A stretch of 64,000 bases of DNA from Gymnopilus junonius (Eukaryota; Basidiomycota; Agaricomycetes; Agaricales; Galerinaceae), in the NCBI GenBank assembly GCA_015501075.1, contig JADNYJ010000070.1:62001-126000 (forward strand). The letters are read 5' to 3'. The first letter of the stretch is position 1; every line of letters begins with the position of its first letter. Below the pieces are notes generated by a model. The model was not told the origin of the DNA. It made no database searches and saw nothing but the letters and a program-made list of their open reading frames with translations. Below, piece after piece: positions 1-10,888 of this stretch. The position numbers were made by a program, and so were the translations under genes.

Positions 1-1386
1 CACACCACCCCAGGTTCCAATTCTGGCAGATAACCATTGACCACTTCACAGGCTGAGGCAGAGATGGCGCAGCCCTCTTCACCCCAACACCGGAGTGTGG
101 GCTGTTTGCCTGAGACAAGAAAACCATAAATGGAATGTTGAGTTCAGTCCAGTGATAGGGTACCTACCCAGTTACCTATGAATTTCGTGATTTTACTATA
201 TTTATGCACTAAATATATCATTAATGATCCCAGATAACACACCTAATACAAGGGTATTAAGAGTAGGCAGTATGACCTCATACTGGCCAACTAAAGACAG
301 AGTGTCTATTATGAAACTACTACCAATAGCGCGATGGTAGTAACTGAGTAATGATCTAGGACTAGGTCTATTCAGTAAGCTCAGAGGTGCCTATAACAAG
401 GGTTACCAAAGATCTAAATGGGACCTAATAATACACTCAAGTCATTAACTATCAAGAGGGCATTGCTGATATGTGATGGTACCCAAGACCTGATAATAGT
501 GCAAACCTCTAAATATGGAGGTAGCCCAAAAATATCTAAATAGCTTGCATAAGGAAATATGGTGATTAGTGCAGAAACTGTAGGCACGTTCCCAGGAGCA
601 ATCCTTCCAATAATAGATATGGCTTAAGTGGGAGATAGTCCACCCACTGGCCTGGCACCACAATGGTGCAATAGCTTGAGGCCTAGCATCTAGACTAAAT
701 AGCACATCATTATCCTGATGATAAGACCACCAGCCAAATTAATTGGACCTAACTGAGTGGACAATTCCCCCCATCACTCAAAAGTACATTAGTAAAATAG
801 GGTGCTGAATTAGGCATGGACCTGCTGAGTAGGGATAGAGTACACCCAGCAGTTTTATGCACTAATAATAGAGACTCTCTCATAGGTATAAAAGCTGTAG
901 AAAACCAGTAGAATAGGGAGGCAGTCCACCCCGTAGAGCACAGATAATAGCACAGACACATTCAGGAGGAGTACCTCAGTGATTAAAACCAGATAATTGA
1001 TTGTTCCATTTCATTTCATTGAAATCAATTGAAGTTGTGGCCTGTTTCATTTCATTTCATTGAAAGCCATTTGCATTGAGAACCCTCATTTCATTTCATT
1101 TTGTAAAAGGGTCAGAACTTGCTAAGATACTCTACTATGTTTAGCACAGACAGTTAAATCAAAGCACCCCAGTTAAAAGCCAACCAAAAGACTACCAAGT
1201 CACTAAGATCTTAAAATCTATCCATGCCTCCAAACAACTTTACCTAGAGCTTGTCTCAATAGAGGTGTTTGCGAAGACAAGAGTTGAGTTTGAAGTAGAG
1301 GGTGTTGTTGTTGTTGTAGAATGATAACTAGTGTGCTAAACTAAGAGCTCTACTCTTACATTCACCCTTAAGCAAGAACTAGTGTT
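1..1386. other. CpG-poor non-coding sequence, probably decayed repeat DNA
   Basis: No credible gene is seen on either strand. The sequence is AT-rich with very few CG dinucleotides and only short open frames with no recognisable motif. It runs without a break into the retroelement-like remnant that follows, so it is most simply old transposon or LTR-type DNA. No clear LTR ends or target-site duplication were found. Confidence 0.5.
1008..1103. repeat. Dispersed TTTCA pentamer repeat
   Basis: Three close copies of a TTTCATTTCATT block occur here, two of them followed by GAAA so that the end is palindromic. The same motif in inverse orientation recurs once near 38155 (GAAATGAAATGAAATTTC). No function is evident; it is a low-complexity landmark. 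Confidence 0.55.
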
Positions 1387-2226
1387 TCACTGGTCATCCA
1401 GATGGAAAGGACTCTTCGCATATTTATCCTGAACCTCAACCTTGAAACTGATCACAAGCTGGGGTTGAGAAGGGGCTGTGCAGAAGAGATCCAACACAAA
1501 CTGCCGGTAGCCTTCCAGCTCATCAGCGCAGTGGAAATAGACCAGGATGACCCCAGTGCTCCAAGCACTGAAGACATGAATCCACTCTGACTCTGTTCTG
1601 ATTGGCTTCTTTGCAGAAACTTGGTCCTTCTTGACCAAGCTAAAACCCCCAACAAACTCCTTGGCCTTGTCATCATGGTTGTACCCTTGATCCATGGATG
1701 CATGAAGCTTCTCAAAGTCAATGAATGCATCCTTAGTGATGTCCTTCCAGATGGACTGGGGAATTGGGTCTGGCAGATGCTGAAGCTGGAGGAGGCTGAT
1801 GAGGGTGTCCAGCATCCTTTCAGCAGTGAGAGCATGTTGGAGTTTCCAGGTTTCCTTGATGTGAGGATCAGCATTAGATGTGACTGAGAGATCCTTGAGA
1901 TGAGGGGCAACTGCAAGGAGACTGCTGGGGAGAGAGAGGGTGGCAGGATGGCTGGCATCCAGCAAGTGAGCGATATCATCAGTGGAGAAGGCAACTGGAC
2001 CTGGGCATTCCTCTGTGAGTCAGTCCAGTTGTGCAACCTTGGCATTGAGAATTGCCCAAGCAGCAGCATCGACTGCCTCACCCCTTCCAATCTCTGGATG
2101 GGTGTCTCCCAAATCACCATCAGCATCCCCAGTGGTGGGGTCAGGTGCTGGCCCCTCTTCACCTCCAGTGGCCTCATGGTCTCGATCCACATCACTGCAT
2201 TGCTGTGCCAGCTGTTGTTCCAACAT
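1387..2226 (-). pseudogene. Retrotransposon gag-like ORF remnant
   Basis: The minus strand reads about 280 codons in one frame with one internal stop. The distal part has the pattern WIHVFSAW followed by ELEGYRQFV and a closing PFHLDD. From memory this resembles the gag-like protein that precedes the zinc knuckle and polymerase in Agaricomycete LTR elements; no polymerase, protease or knuckle is visible here. The internal TGA at 2020-2022 falls where CGA would read well, consistent with loss of a methylated CpG. The 5' part is acidic. It abuts the truncated F-box pseudogene at about 2230-2260, so the element probably inserted into or recombined with that gene. The family call is inference. 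Confidence 0.5.
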
Positions 2227-2259
2227 TCAGAAATATACCTCCCCTTTTGCTGTGGAAGC

Positions 2260-3425
2260 TCCAATCACCATTCTCATTGGTATTCCCATTATGTACAAGT
2301 TCAAGATGGAACCTCCCATACACAAGATTGGGACATGCCCTCATAATTCCCAGACACTGCTCATGCAAATATGCGAGATGGCAGGAGAGGTACATCAATC
2401 TTTTTCCCCCTTCTGCAAATGGGAGAGGCTTCTGCACCCAGAGCCCATTGGCTGAGTACCCTTCCAGTGACATGCACTGCAAGTCCAGAGCTCTGAATAA
2501 TGTCAGGGGGAGGACACTCAAGGGTGAGGTGTCTGCAGCACTGCCCTGAGGTGGATAGAGGCCTTGTTCATATAGACTCATTCTGAGATCTCGAGACTTG
2601 CAGTGCCAAGAGGTCTGCATGAACATTTGCCACACCCTCCAAGGGCAACAAAGAGGATGAGGATGAGGACATGACTTTGTCAAGTTGGTGGTATATTTCA
2701 AGAGGCATGATCAGTTCCAGTGAGTGCAGATAGGGGGTATGCAAGAGGAGGGTTTGAAAGAGTTGAGTGGTGGGGTCTTCAGGGTGATAGCTCCCTTCCA
2801 GATCATGTGGGCCCCAGAGCTGGCTGATGTAGGATAAGGAGATGGACAGAGGACACATCCCTGAATGCCAAAGCCAGTCTTTGACAACTTGCACTCACTG
2901 AGTGAGGGCCTGGAAGGCTTTCTTCTGATGCAGATCCACCTCTGCACTTTGTGCACCTCCACCAGGCACTGAACCTGGAAGTGTATGTGGGAAGGGCATT
3001 GGTGCATGATAATCATTGCAAAATGAGATATAAAGCTTGGCCCATAACCAGGGAGAAGCCAGAGTGACAGACCACCATCTGCTCAAGACACATGTGAGGA
3101 GGAGCGGGGCCTTGTCAGCTTGTGGAATGGAGTTCTGGTGCATGGGCAGGCAGTGGTAGAAGATTTCGGAAAGGATGTCAATTGGGAGTCAATGGATGGG
3201 GGACATGATGGTGCAGTATTTGTGGAGGGTGTTCTGGATCCTTTCATGGGTTTCTTTGACCACTTGGAGTTGGGCCTTGAGATCTGCAATTCTCTGGTCA
3301 GCTTCAGCTAATGCTTGCAAAGGAGCAGCCATGAGTTTTTTGATTTCCTGCATAACATCCTCAGGTGGTGGGTCATTAGTGGATAATAATCTTGAGAGAT
3401 AGGGTTCTATGCCAACCTGGCTTAC
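2260..3425 (-). pseudogene. Truncated F-box paralogue, CpG-decayed
   Basis: The minus strand carries pieces of a coiled-coil/F-box protein in three frames: the N-terminal block LLSTNDPPPEDVMQEI with a coiled coil, then the region after the F-box (WWSVTLASPWLWAKLYISFC), then LSISLSYISQLWGPHDLE and LEGYSANGLWVQKPLPFA. All align to the gene at 10889-13082. The initiator position reads ATA instead of ATG, there are several frameshifts, and the last third is missing because the gag-like remnant begins. Relative to the paralogue many CG dinucleotides are TG or CA, for example around 2860-2885. It is dead, and marks the first 5 kb as a mutated, probably methylated, segment. Confidence 0.85.
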
Positions 3426-5074
3426 TCTTGGCATATAAAGTTATATTCCTGTTCCAGAGTGCTTGAGTGTTGAAGAATAGGAAAGCTTTTATCCAGGCTG
3501 TGTGTTGTTAATGAATTTTGGAAAGGAAAAAAAATAGAGGTAATAGGCTTCTGTATTGGATGTAGAGCTGAGCTAATGCTGCAAGGATTAAGCCAAGATG
3601 GTTTTCATTAAGACCCAAGTCCTGGTTTCAAAAGGGAGGTGATGCACAGTGAAGTCAGATGAACTGGTGAAGGTTGAGAATCAGAGATAAATAATGATAA
3701 TATAATTCCCCTACCTTTTAAGGTAGTTGGGTTTTGTAGTGGACTCGGAATTTGCCTCACTTTCAAAAAATGGCAGACCAATGCAAATTTTGCCCCTACA
3801 TCATATATCTCCCATGCCGCACAGCTTTATTACATGTGTTGCTCTCACGTCTTTCTTCTGTTTCTTGATGTTTACTTTACTTTTACTTACACTTGTTCTC
3901 AAAAAGCAAGGGGAAAAACCCATGCATATTCAAAATTCAGTAAAGTGGTAATGGTTCTAAAATTTATCAATTACTCCACGCTTGGATGAGCACCCTCAGA
4001 AAAAGTCAGATTCAGAAAATACTTGAAATGAGTTTGCTTGCACATCATTGGTCATCTTTTGTACTCTTTTCCTTTGAATTTCTCTAGTATGTCATTTGCG
4101 ATTCAAGGTCAGCCTGTTCTGGTCAGGTATTCTTTGCAGGTGTTTCCCTCTTGCATGTTGGCTTCTCTTCAGTTGCATCTGGACATTCGCAATTTCTCTG
4201 CTTCATCTACTGTCTTGACTGCATGCTGTGCTATAACTTTTTCTTTTCCATCTGGTGCTTCCACTTGCATACTCGAGTTTTCTATTGAGCCCTTTTTGGA
4301 GGATTGTGAGATTTTGCTGGGTTTGGACTGGAGAACTGTATCTATGGAGTCTTCATTGGATTTATCCTTTGTTGATTCCCTGCCAATCTACCATGGTGAT
4401 GAGTTGGGTGCATCATTTGTCCATTCTTTCAAAATGTTTTATTGATTTTATTTGTTAGCATTTTGTTCACCATCTTTGCCATCTTCTCTTGTTTTGCTGC
4501 CTATGTTAGTCAGTTATGGTGATTGTGCCCATGGTTTGCCTAGGACATCATGTTCAGCAAGTGTTTCTAACCCACCTGTACAATATTAGCCTTGCTTGTA
4601 TTCTGTATCATATCTTAAAAATCCATGACAGATTGCCTCTCCCATTATTCATGAAAAAAAAAAGGAAAAAGAAAAAAAAAATAATAGTCAACTCTGTACA
4701 CAAGGTAGCAGGCTTTGCTGCTTGCCGGCCTTAATAACCTTATTTATAAATAGTTGAGTCAGAGCCAGCAACTCAGCACATTGCTCAGGACGCACCAGGT
4801 GGGCAAGCAGCTCAAGCCCTGGGTTGCGCATCTGCCTCTGGGGGTGCATCTTCTAGAGTCCTCATCATTGAGCTCTAATGTCAATGGAAGTTTGTCAGCA
4901 TTTGGTTCAGGGATTCTAAACTCCAAGTCCAATAATCAATTTTGAATTTTGAAGTTGTGAATTAAGATCTGTACTAAGTATTTTCTACACAATCTGACAA
5001 GAGCTAGTGCTGACAAAAATCATGCAGTTTATTCACATTGATAGAGATATACATATAGGAAAAATAGAGATGTA
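3426..5074. other. Non-coding, CpG-poor AT-rich sequence
   Basis: Only short frames without recognisable motifs are seen, including a 135-codon plus-strand frame at 4038-4445 whose composition looks like chance. Poly-A-rich runs lie at 4650-4685. CpG stays rare until about 5070, where composition changes abruptly at the start of an inverted-repeat element. Confidence 0.5.
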
Positions 5075-5362
5075 CTGTACTAAACCGACCGACTCTTCGG
5101 TCACGCGTCACAAAGTCGGCTGAAGAGAAGAGATTTCCCTATTTGTCACGCATCACCAAGGGCTCTGAAGAGGGTGACAGGCCAAAAAAAAAAAAGAACA
5201 GCCAAAAACGGCCCCAAAAATGGTAAAAAAACCAAAATTTTCTCCCCCCAGATGAAGAGTTTTGTCTCTTCGTCACACATCCCAGGCACCCTCGAAGAGC
5301 CGAAGAGATGGTCAAAATGTGTCATGCGTCACCAGGCTGAAGAGTTGGTCGGTTTGGTATAG
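5075..5362. mobile_element. MITE-like inverted-repeat element, TA target
   Basis: The left end CTGTACTAAACCGACCGACT and the inverse of the right end, CTATACCAAACCGACCAACT, match at 17 of 20 bases, and the similarity continues a few bases inward. TA dinucleotides flank both ends (5073-5074 and 5363-5364), as expected for a Tc1/mariner-type insertion, though TA is weak evidence alone. The interior repeats short blocks such as GTCACGCGTCAC and CTGAAGAG and encodes no transposase, so it would be non-autonomous. The element is CG-rich compared with the DNA to its left. Confidence 0.6.
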
Positions 5363-5416
5363 TATATCAGGAATGGACAGCATTTTGATAAGTTTCATTG
5401 GACCTTCTTGTTGGTC

Positions 5417-7314
5417 CTATTCCACAAGCTATGATGATAAATATTAAAATCCAGTTCAAATTGAAGTGACAAATTTCAATATGATCTACTTACCGGTTCA
5501 TCCAGATCACATTCTCGCCAAGACCTGTCATTTCGGAGTCCAAAGGATGGTAAAAAGGGGTCATTATTCGACTGATTCCAATCAGTACATGTATCATATT
5601 CCAAATTCAATTTGAAATTTTCGACACAGCCTCCAGATTTTCCTGAAAGGTGTAGGTCCACCTCTTTCTTGATATCGAGCTGCATTGGCCTGGAAAACAC
5701 AACATGGAGGATGTTCAGCTGGGCACATCTACCCTGAGAGACGGCATCCAGTCAGCTGGTAATGAGTCGGAGCAAGGTGCTATCTGAAATCCCATCGATC
5801 GTTGATTCAAATACCTTGAGGTTCGGAAGCACGACATCCCGATTATCAACAGGGTCTTGACCTATGATGAGCAGATCCAAGTTTAATGTTATGTCCTCTG
5901 AAGTATCATAATGTCTTTCGGCCTGGGGATACTGTAACAAAATTTCTTGTCCAATCACCAAGTGTGTCAATGTTCTACTGACAGTATGCAAAATCAGGTG
6001 GATGTCGGCAAGCGTAAATCCATACGGATCTAGAGTTAGTTTTTTGATTTGCGTTGAATTCTCGAGGAAAGGTAGAATCAGGGGAGGACGATAGGATGCA
6101 GTCTCCTGAGAGCTGTTGTTAAGGAAAGCATAGCTGAAGGACTGCAAGGAAGGAGCATCTATGGAGGAATAAAATTTGACTGCTTCATCATCGAGGCTGC
6201 TGGAGTCAAAGAGATCGAGTGTACGGAGCTTCGGAAGCAAAGCAGTGCCCTGGATAGCGACTACATCGCGTTCATCTCCATCCGTAATGCGAAGACTGCA
6301 GTGCACGAGGTTATCACATTGCTTCAAGAGATGATAACACTCCCTGGACGAGAGGAGGACGTGGGAGGAGAAATAAGTCAAGTGTTTGCCTTGTTGAGCA
6401 AAAGGGAAGTCGTTCCGTGCCCACAGACCACCTGCCGTGTATCCACTCAAGGAAAGCCGTCGGAGGGAAGGCACTGCAAATAATCTTACCGTTACGTGAT
6501 TTCCTGCATGCCTGCCCGGACTGTCATCGGATAGTTCTGCCTTCAAATCTGTCAGGATAGAAAAGGAGTCCGGTGACATTATTGACTCCAGCTCATGATA
6601 AATTCTCAGTGGCATTGAGAGTTCCAGCGACCTCAAGTGGTGACTATGTGAAACGATTATTTCGAAAAGCTTGGTAGTAAGGTCGTCCGCGCGGCGAATT
6701 TCGGCAGTTTCTTCATGATGGCCAGACCGGAAGGTCGAGTAGGCGAGAGAAATTGATAGCGGACATGTTCCGGAACGCGCAAGCCAATTCTTGATAACCT
6801 CCACTCGCCGACCCAATATTTTGATTGCCTTGGCTTGTCGTACCTCGCTTGGATTGGTTTCGGACCATAACCATAAATTGGGCGTATAATTGCGGAATAA
6901 GCCACGATGATCATGGGAGAAGGAAATATGAAGTCGTGCCCACAAGGCCGGGGATGAGAGGGCCACAGACCGCCATTTACTGCATACTTGCGTGAGCAAG
7001 AGAGGTGCCTCTGATGTGCTGAGAATGGGGTTGCGGTGCGAGGGAAGACAATGATAGAAAATGTCGCAGAGAACGTCGTCCGGGAGTCCTCGGATTGGTG
7101 CCATGACAGTAAGGTATCCTTTCAGTGAGTCCTGAACGTCACTGCGTTCTTTCTTGAGCAAATTTAGCTCGGCTTCGAGATCTGCAATCCTTTTGTCGGT
7201 CTCCTGCAATTTGTGCAAAGGGTCAGCGACAAGTGCGTGGAATTTCTGTTTTTCGTCCTCGGATGGTGGGTCGTTGGTGCCCAACGAATGGGCAAGCCAA
7301 GCTTCCGGAACCAT
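5417..7314 (-). pseudogene. F-box/LRR-like protein with premature TGA
   Basis: The start at 7314 aligns with the other paralogues; an upstream in-frame ATG at 7380 is less likely. The protein begins with LGTNDPPSEDEKQKF, a coiled coil (DKRIADLEAELNLLKKERSD), then an F-box core IRGLPDDVLCDIFYHCLP and a WRSVALSSPALWARL block, followed by LRR-like leucine-rich sequence. F-box proteins recruit substrates to SCF ubiquitin ligases; that role is known for the family and inferred here. At 5752-5754 a TGA replaces the CGA found in the copy at 41160-42045, and the frame then continues to SFGLRNDRSWRECDLDEP. A 65-base intron (5429-5493) then leads to a four-codon last exon. It may be a recent pseudogene or a protein about 110 residues short. 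Confidence 0.8.
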
Positions 7315-7964
7315 TGTGGGTGTTGAAGGCAAGTTGAAGGGGTAAAAAAACCTTTGGGTAGAGTGATTGCAAAGTGTCACCGGATGTAAAAATAGATGCT
7401 CTCTGGGCGCTGATCTGCGCTCAGATGCATGTGCCGTGACCTTTGCTCAGTACCTTTACATTGAAGCCTAGTACAATTGCCAACCTAAAGGCCTGCCCAT
7501 CTGGCCAAGGCTTCACGCTCAAGGATCCTTCTTCGTACAGACCCACTCTTACAAACAGAAACTCAGCAATCTTTCATAGTAAAATCGTATTTCAAGTTGG
7601 ATGACTCACTGAAAATTGCTTTATAGTCAGTTATTCAATTTCTCGTTCTTTTTCTGGGTATTCTTGACAAATTTTTAGGTTGTTTCTACTCGGAATAAAT
7701 TATATATAGTCTAGGGATGGATGTCAGGCTTACTTGGCAACTTACGACCAGCGATATGCCTCACGAATGCGTCGTTCAGGAAGTGCACGGTCCGTCATCT
7801 GAAGATCCCAAATCAAAAGCTATTAATGGCAGAATATTTCATCTGGGAGCCATTGGGGAGTCTATGGACGGTTGAAGGAATGGTGTGCTAGTCGTTAGCA
7901 GATTGTTCCATCCTCCTGCATCTCGTCAAGGACCTTTAATTGCTCTCCAAGCCTCGCATCATCA
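7315..7964. other. Promoter side of the F-box gene; no gene seen
   Basis: About 650 bases with no recognisable coding sequence. This is the upstream region of the minus-strand F-box gene. The right edge grades into an F-box fragment beginning near 7965. Confidence 0.5.
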
Positions 7965-8112
7965 CCATCTGTTTCTGCCTACCTACAGAAAGGAACTCGA
8001 CACCGATAGCCTCGGGGGCTCCCTTTTCATTGACGAGCATTATATGTAAATCTTTTGCGCCATTTCCTCTTCATTTGTGGGCGCAGCTGCTATCACTTTC
8101 TGCAAGGTGTTA
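7965..8112 (+). pseudogene. F-box gene fragment
   Basis: About 50 codons read CLPTERNSTPIASGAPFSLT and then LHLWAQLLSLSA. They align with the post-F-box segment of the intact gene at 50995 (CLPTQRNSALVASDAPILLT and LWAQLHITFC). At the DNA level the two also share long stretches. Nothing before or after belongs to an F-box gene: the sequence passes directly into a remnant of another family. It is an isolated fragment and cannot be functional. Confidence 0.75.
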
Positions 8113-9165
8113 TCCCTCCACAGAACCGAGCAACGTCCTCAACAGCAGCAACATAGGTTACCGAGCCCACAACCCGTCGCTGCTCCTCAACCTGAGTACG
8201 CAGCACCCATTGCGTGCTCAACCTCAGCTTGGCACATCCCGAACCAGTCGTCGCACATACGAGGCATGCAGCGACAGCCACAAGCACAAAGCATGCCAGT
8301 TCTGCATTTCGACATGCCTCAACGCCAACCCAACTCACAAAAACCCTTTGAAAGGCAAAGGCTCCCCAGGCCCAAATACCTTCGCCAACCCCATATCTAT
8401 ACTCAGTGCCTCCCCCTTCATTCCCACACGACTGTCCCCCGCTCTTTCCTCTTCACTCTCACTGCACTCTCACTCGTCCTTCCACCACCTGCTCCAACCC
8501 GCCCATAACGCTCTTCACGCCCACCTGCGTCCGCTCCTCCAAGTCCAAAGCGAATATCCCACCGCCTGCGGTGGTCAAGTTTGAAGATGGGCCGTTTGCG
8601 CTCGTGATCCAAGTGCGACTGGAGCTCCGGTCCTGAGGAAGGGCATTGGAAGAGGCGAAGAAGAGGCCACGTCCATTGCCCACAGGAGGCTGGAAGAGCG
8701 ATGTTTTCTGGAGGAGGTTTGGTATGGGTTCTGAAAGAGGAAAGTAAGGGTGGGAATGTGAAGAAAAGGTTAACAGTGTTTTGTTTTTTTTAGAAAAAAA
8801 ATAAAAGCTCATCGCTTTCCCTCCATGCAGTCAGTGACAGCGTAGTAGCAAAGACGGCTGCTCATCCTACTCGCCCTAGGTATGGATATTCAGCACATCC
8901 CTTCTTGCGCCCGTCGTAGCGGCAGTGGCAATGGGGATTCGGGAAGAACGATGTGGCGAGCAGGGCGTTGCATGTTAGCCATACTAACCTTGTGCAGCTG
9001 GGGTGTGTGGGTCGACTGCACGAACGTTTCAGTCAGTGTTCGGGAGCTGGGATTGGATGTACCAAGGGCCTAGGGATCGACGGGGCAATTTTGTGTTGAC
9101 ACCGCGAATTTGAGGTATAAATATAAGGAGAGCAGGCTGTCGACGTAACCTTCTCTCTTCTTGGT
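8113..9165 (+). pseudogene. Degraded copy of the membrane-protein gene at 46295
   Basis: The segment is collinear with the gene at 46295-47895: a glutamine/proline-rich stretch (CAACAGCAGC, then AGCCCACAACCC, GCTGCTCCTC, TACGCAGCACCCAT), the NPFANP-encoding part, the AAVKFEDG region near 8570-8595, a segment corresponding to exon 3, and the tail around GTTGCATGTTAG and GGCTGTC(G/C)ACGT near 9140. The order is kept, but many indels scatter the reading across all three frames and the transmembrane region is lost. The start of the parent gene is absent. It is a dead duplicate fused downstream of an F-box fragment. Confidence 0.75.
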
Positions 9166-9299
9166 CTTGGCGAGTTTTATCTTCCCCCGTTTGGTCCTCA
9201 TCCTCCTTGAGCCTGTTGGCGGTATGGCTTCTATCTCCTTCTGCCTCTCTTTTCTTTTTTTCTGTTGTAGTCAACTCAGCACTCAATGTTTGACTTCCG

Positions 9300-9430
9300 C
9301 TCTTAGCACTGCAACCAGGACGACCATAAGAAGTGCCATCCCTTACCGGGACAGTCACTTTTGGGCCGAAAATTGTATCAGCATCTGATCCACGATCTCT
9401 ATCATACTCCAAGTCCAGTTCAATACGTAT
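9300..9430 (-). pseudogene. F-box C-terminal fragment
   Basis: The minus strand encodes LEYDRDRGSDADTIFG, nearly identical to LEYDRDRGSNSDTIFV near the C-terminus of the intact F-box gene at 39045-41010, and ends in VPVRDG where that gene has DDPVRG. No other part of an F-box gene adjoins it. It lies in the opposite orientation to the two fragments just upstream, so this stretch is a patchwork of pieces from at least three events. Confidence 0.7.
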
Positions 9431-9628
9431 TTATAACAGTTGGTAGACCACATAATACAGAGTCTGTAAACCAGAAGCCAAGAGTGCGAGCACCATGAGG
9501 GTGGTAGCTACACCAGATTGTTACACCGATGCGTAGAATTTAAGCTTAGTAACGGAAGGATTGTATGTGATTGGAAAGACCTAACCTTTTGAGCAAGTTC
9601 CCCCTTCCCAAACAAAAATTCAAACTTT

Positions 9629-10183
9629 TCACAATCCATCTGTCATTCGCTTGACCGCGTTCACAACTTGTCGAAATTTTGCCTCCCCCACTGGTTCGAG
9701 TAAATTGTATGCCCATCGGGCCTCGGGCGCTATGTCGCTGACTATAACCAAGTCACGAGCGATTGCAGGCGGATCGATGCTTCGAGTGGGTGATTCGAAC
9801 GCGAAAACACAAAATTGAGGGCCGAAAGCGCTGAGGCCATAGAGGGTTGCTATTGGGATCGAGCCCGAAGCAAATTCGCGGAACCCCCGGCGCATTTGAT
9901 CATCTGCACTACCACGGGCAGAGAGCAGCGTAAGCGAACGGAAGGTCCTGACCTCCAGGAAGAAAATTGGAATGCGACGATGATGGATGATGAACTGGAT
10001 GGCGAAATCAAGGGATCCATCAGTGTGCTTGAACTGTGGGGACACTTGGTAATGTTCTGAGCTGGGGAATAGCTCGACAAGGAGGGAGTTGAATGGCCCA
10101 TAGAAGTCGCTCTCATCAGGGGTGTGAAGGTCGATAATTTCAAACTGCTCAATGATGCCCTCAGACCAAGGCATATTTGACAA
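9629..10183 (-). CDS. Conserved hypothetical protein, possible nuclease-like fold
   Basis: An uninterrupted 184-residue frame. It has a hydrophobic strand followed by EVR (IPIFFLEVR), then ADDQMRRGFREFA, LYGLSAFGPQFCVFAF and a closing ARWAYNLLEPVGEAKFRQVV. From memory this matches a small protein common in agaric genomes. The D...(I/F)FLEV(R/K) arrangement (LDFAIQF, then FFLEVR) recalls PD-(D/E)XK nucleases, but the final residue is R rather than K and no fold can be proved by eye. There is no signal peptide or membrane segment. It is flanked by pseudogenes and reads in one exon. Function is unknown. Confidence 0.65.
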   Translation of the reverse strand: MSNMPWSEGIIEQFEIIDLHTPDESDFYGPFNSLLVELFPSSEHYQVSPQFKHTDGSLDFAIQFIIHHRRIPIFFLEVRTFRSLTLLSARGSADDQMRRGFREFASGSIPIATLYGLSAFGPQFCVFAFESPTRSIDPPAIARDLVIVSDIAPEARWAYNLLEPVGEAKFRQVVNAVKRMTDGL

Positions 10184-10520
10184 TGAAGCTAAAGCATGTA
10201 TCCCAGGAGACAGGAGGAGAGAAGCAGCTTCCAGTCTTATTGTACAGAGCAGTGAGCTTCGCGAACACGGCTTAGTACTTAACTCGAAGAGGTGGTGTGG
10301 AAGGAAGGTTGTACTCAGTCCATTACATAAAAACTTGGCTAGCGACTGAGCCTTTTATATTTCTTCCCTTGTGACTCTGAGAAAGAAGGTTGGCTAAAAT
10401 TTAATCAAGTACACGCATAAATCTTTCAAACTCCAAAAATCCAAAAACACCTTGCAAACGTCGCAATGAAATTTTAGAATTTTGGAACTGGCAACAAAAA
10501 AATTGCTTCCACATCACACA

Positions 10521-10575
10521 AGGTACTACCAGGGTTCGAACCTGGGTCAAGTGATAACCACTACACTATAGCACC
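10521..10575 (-). tRNA. tRNA-like sequence lacking the anticodon arm
   Basis: On the minus strand the acceptor halves GGTGCTA and TAGTACC pair with one G-U. A D-arm GTG-loop-CAC contains an A-box-like TAGTGTAGTGG, and a T-arm CCAGG-TTCGAAC-CCTGG contains a B-box GGTTCGAACCC. Between D-arm and T-arm only about five bases remain, where a normal tRNA has about 22, so the anticodon stem-loop is missing. Both internal Pol III promoter boxes survive. It is probably a deleted tRNA (5' half resembling Gln or Glu types) or the head of a SINE. No decoding function is expected. Confidence 0.7.
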
Positions 10576-10888
10576 ACGACAGCGAGCACTGCTGTGAATG
10601 ACGGCGTGAGGGTAAGACGATGTGTTCGAGTTCTGGGCCTGGCTCGTCCTTTGACCATACTTGAAGGCCGATCGAACGTTTCCTTTTCCACCAGAAGTTG
10701 CTTTTGCAATCAACGGGGACGCGACGCGTTCAGCTTGAAATTGTCGTGGTCCTGGCATTGGCATCTATTTTTAAACCCATTATGATGAATCGTTTGATGA
10801 TCTCTTGACACGCGTACAGTACATCATTACGTTCCACAATCTGTGCTACCTGCAACTGTAGGCTAGCAGGAGAATAAGCTAGGCGGGC

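Noticed and set aside
1452..2264. 270-codon minus-strand frame
   Set aside because: It is a shifted frame over the gag-like remnant; the frame with WIHVFSAW and PFHLDD blocks is the meaningful one.
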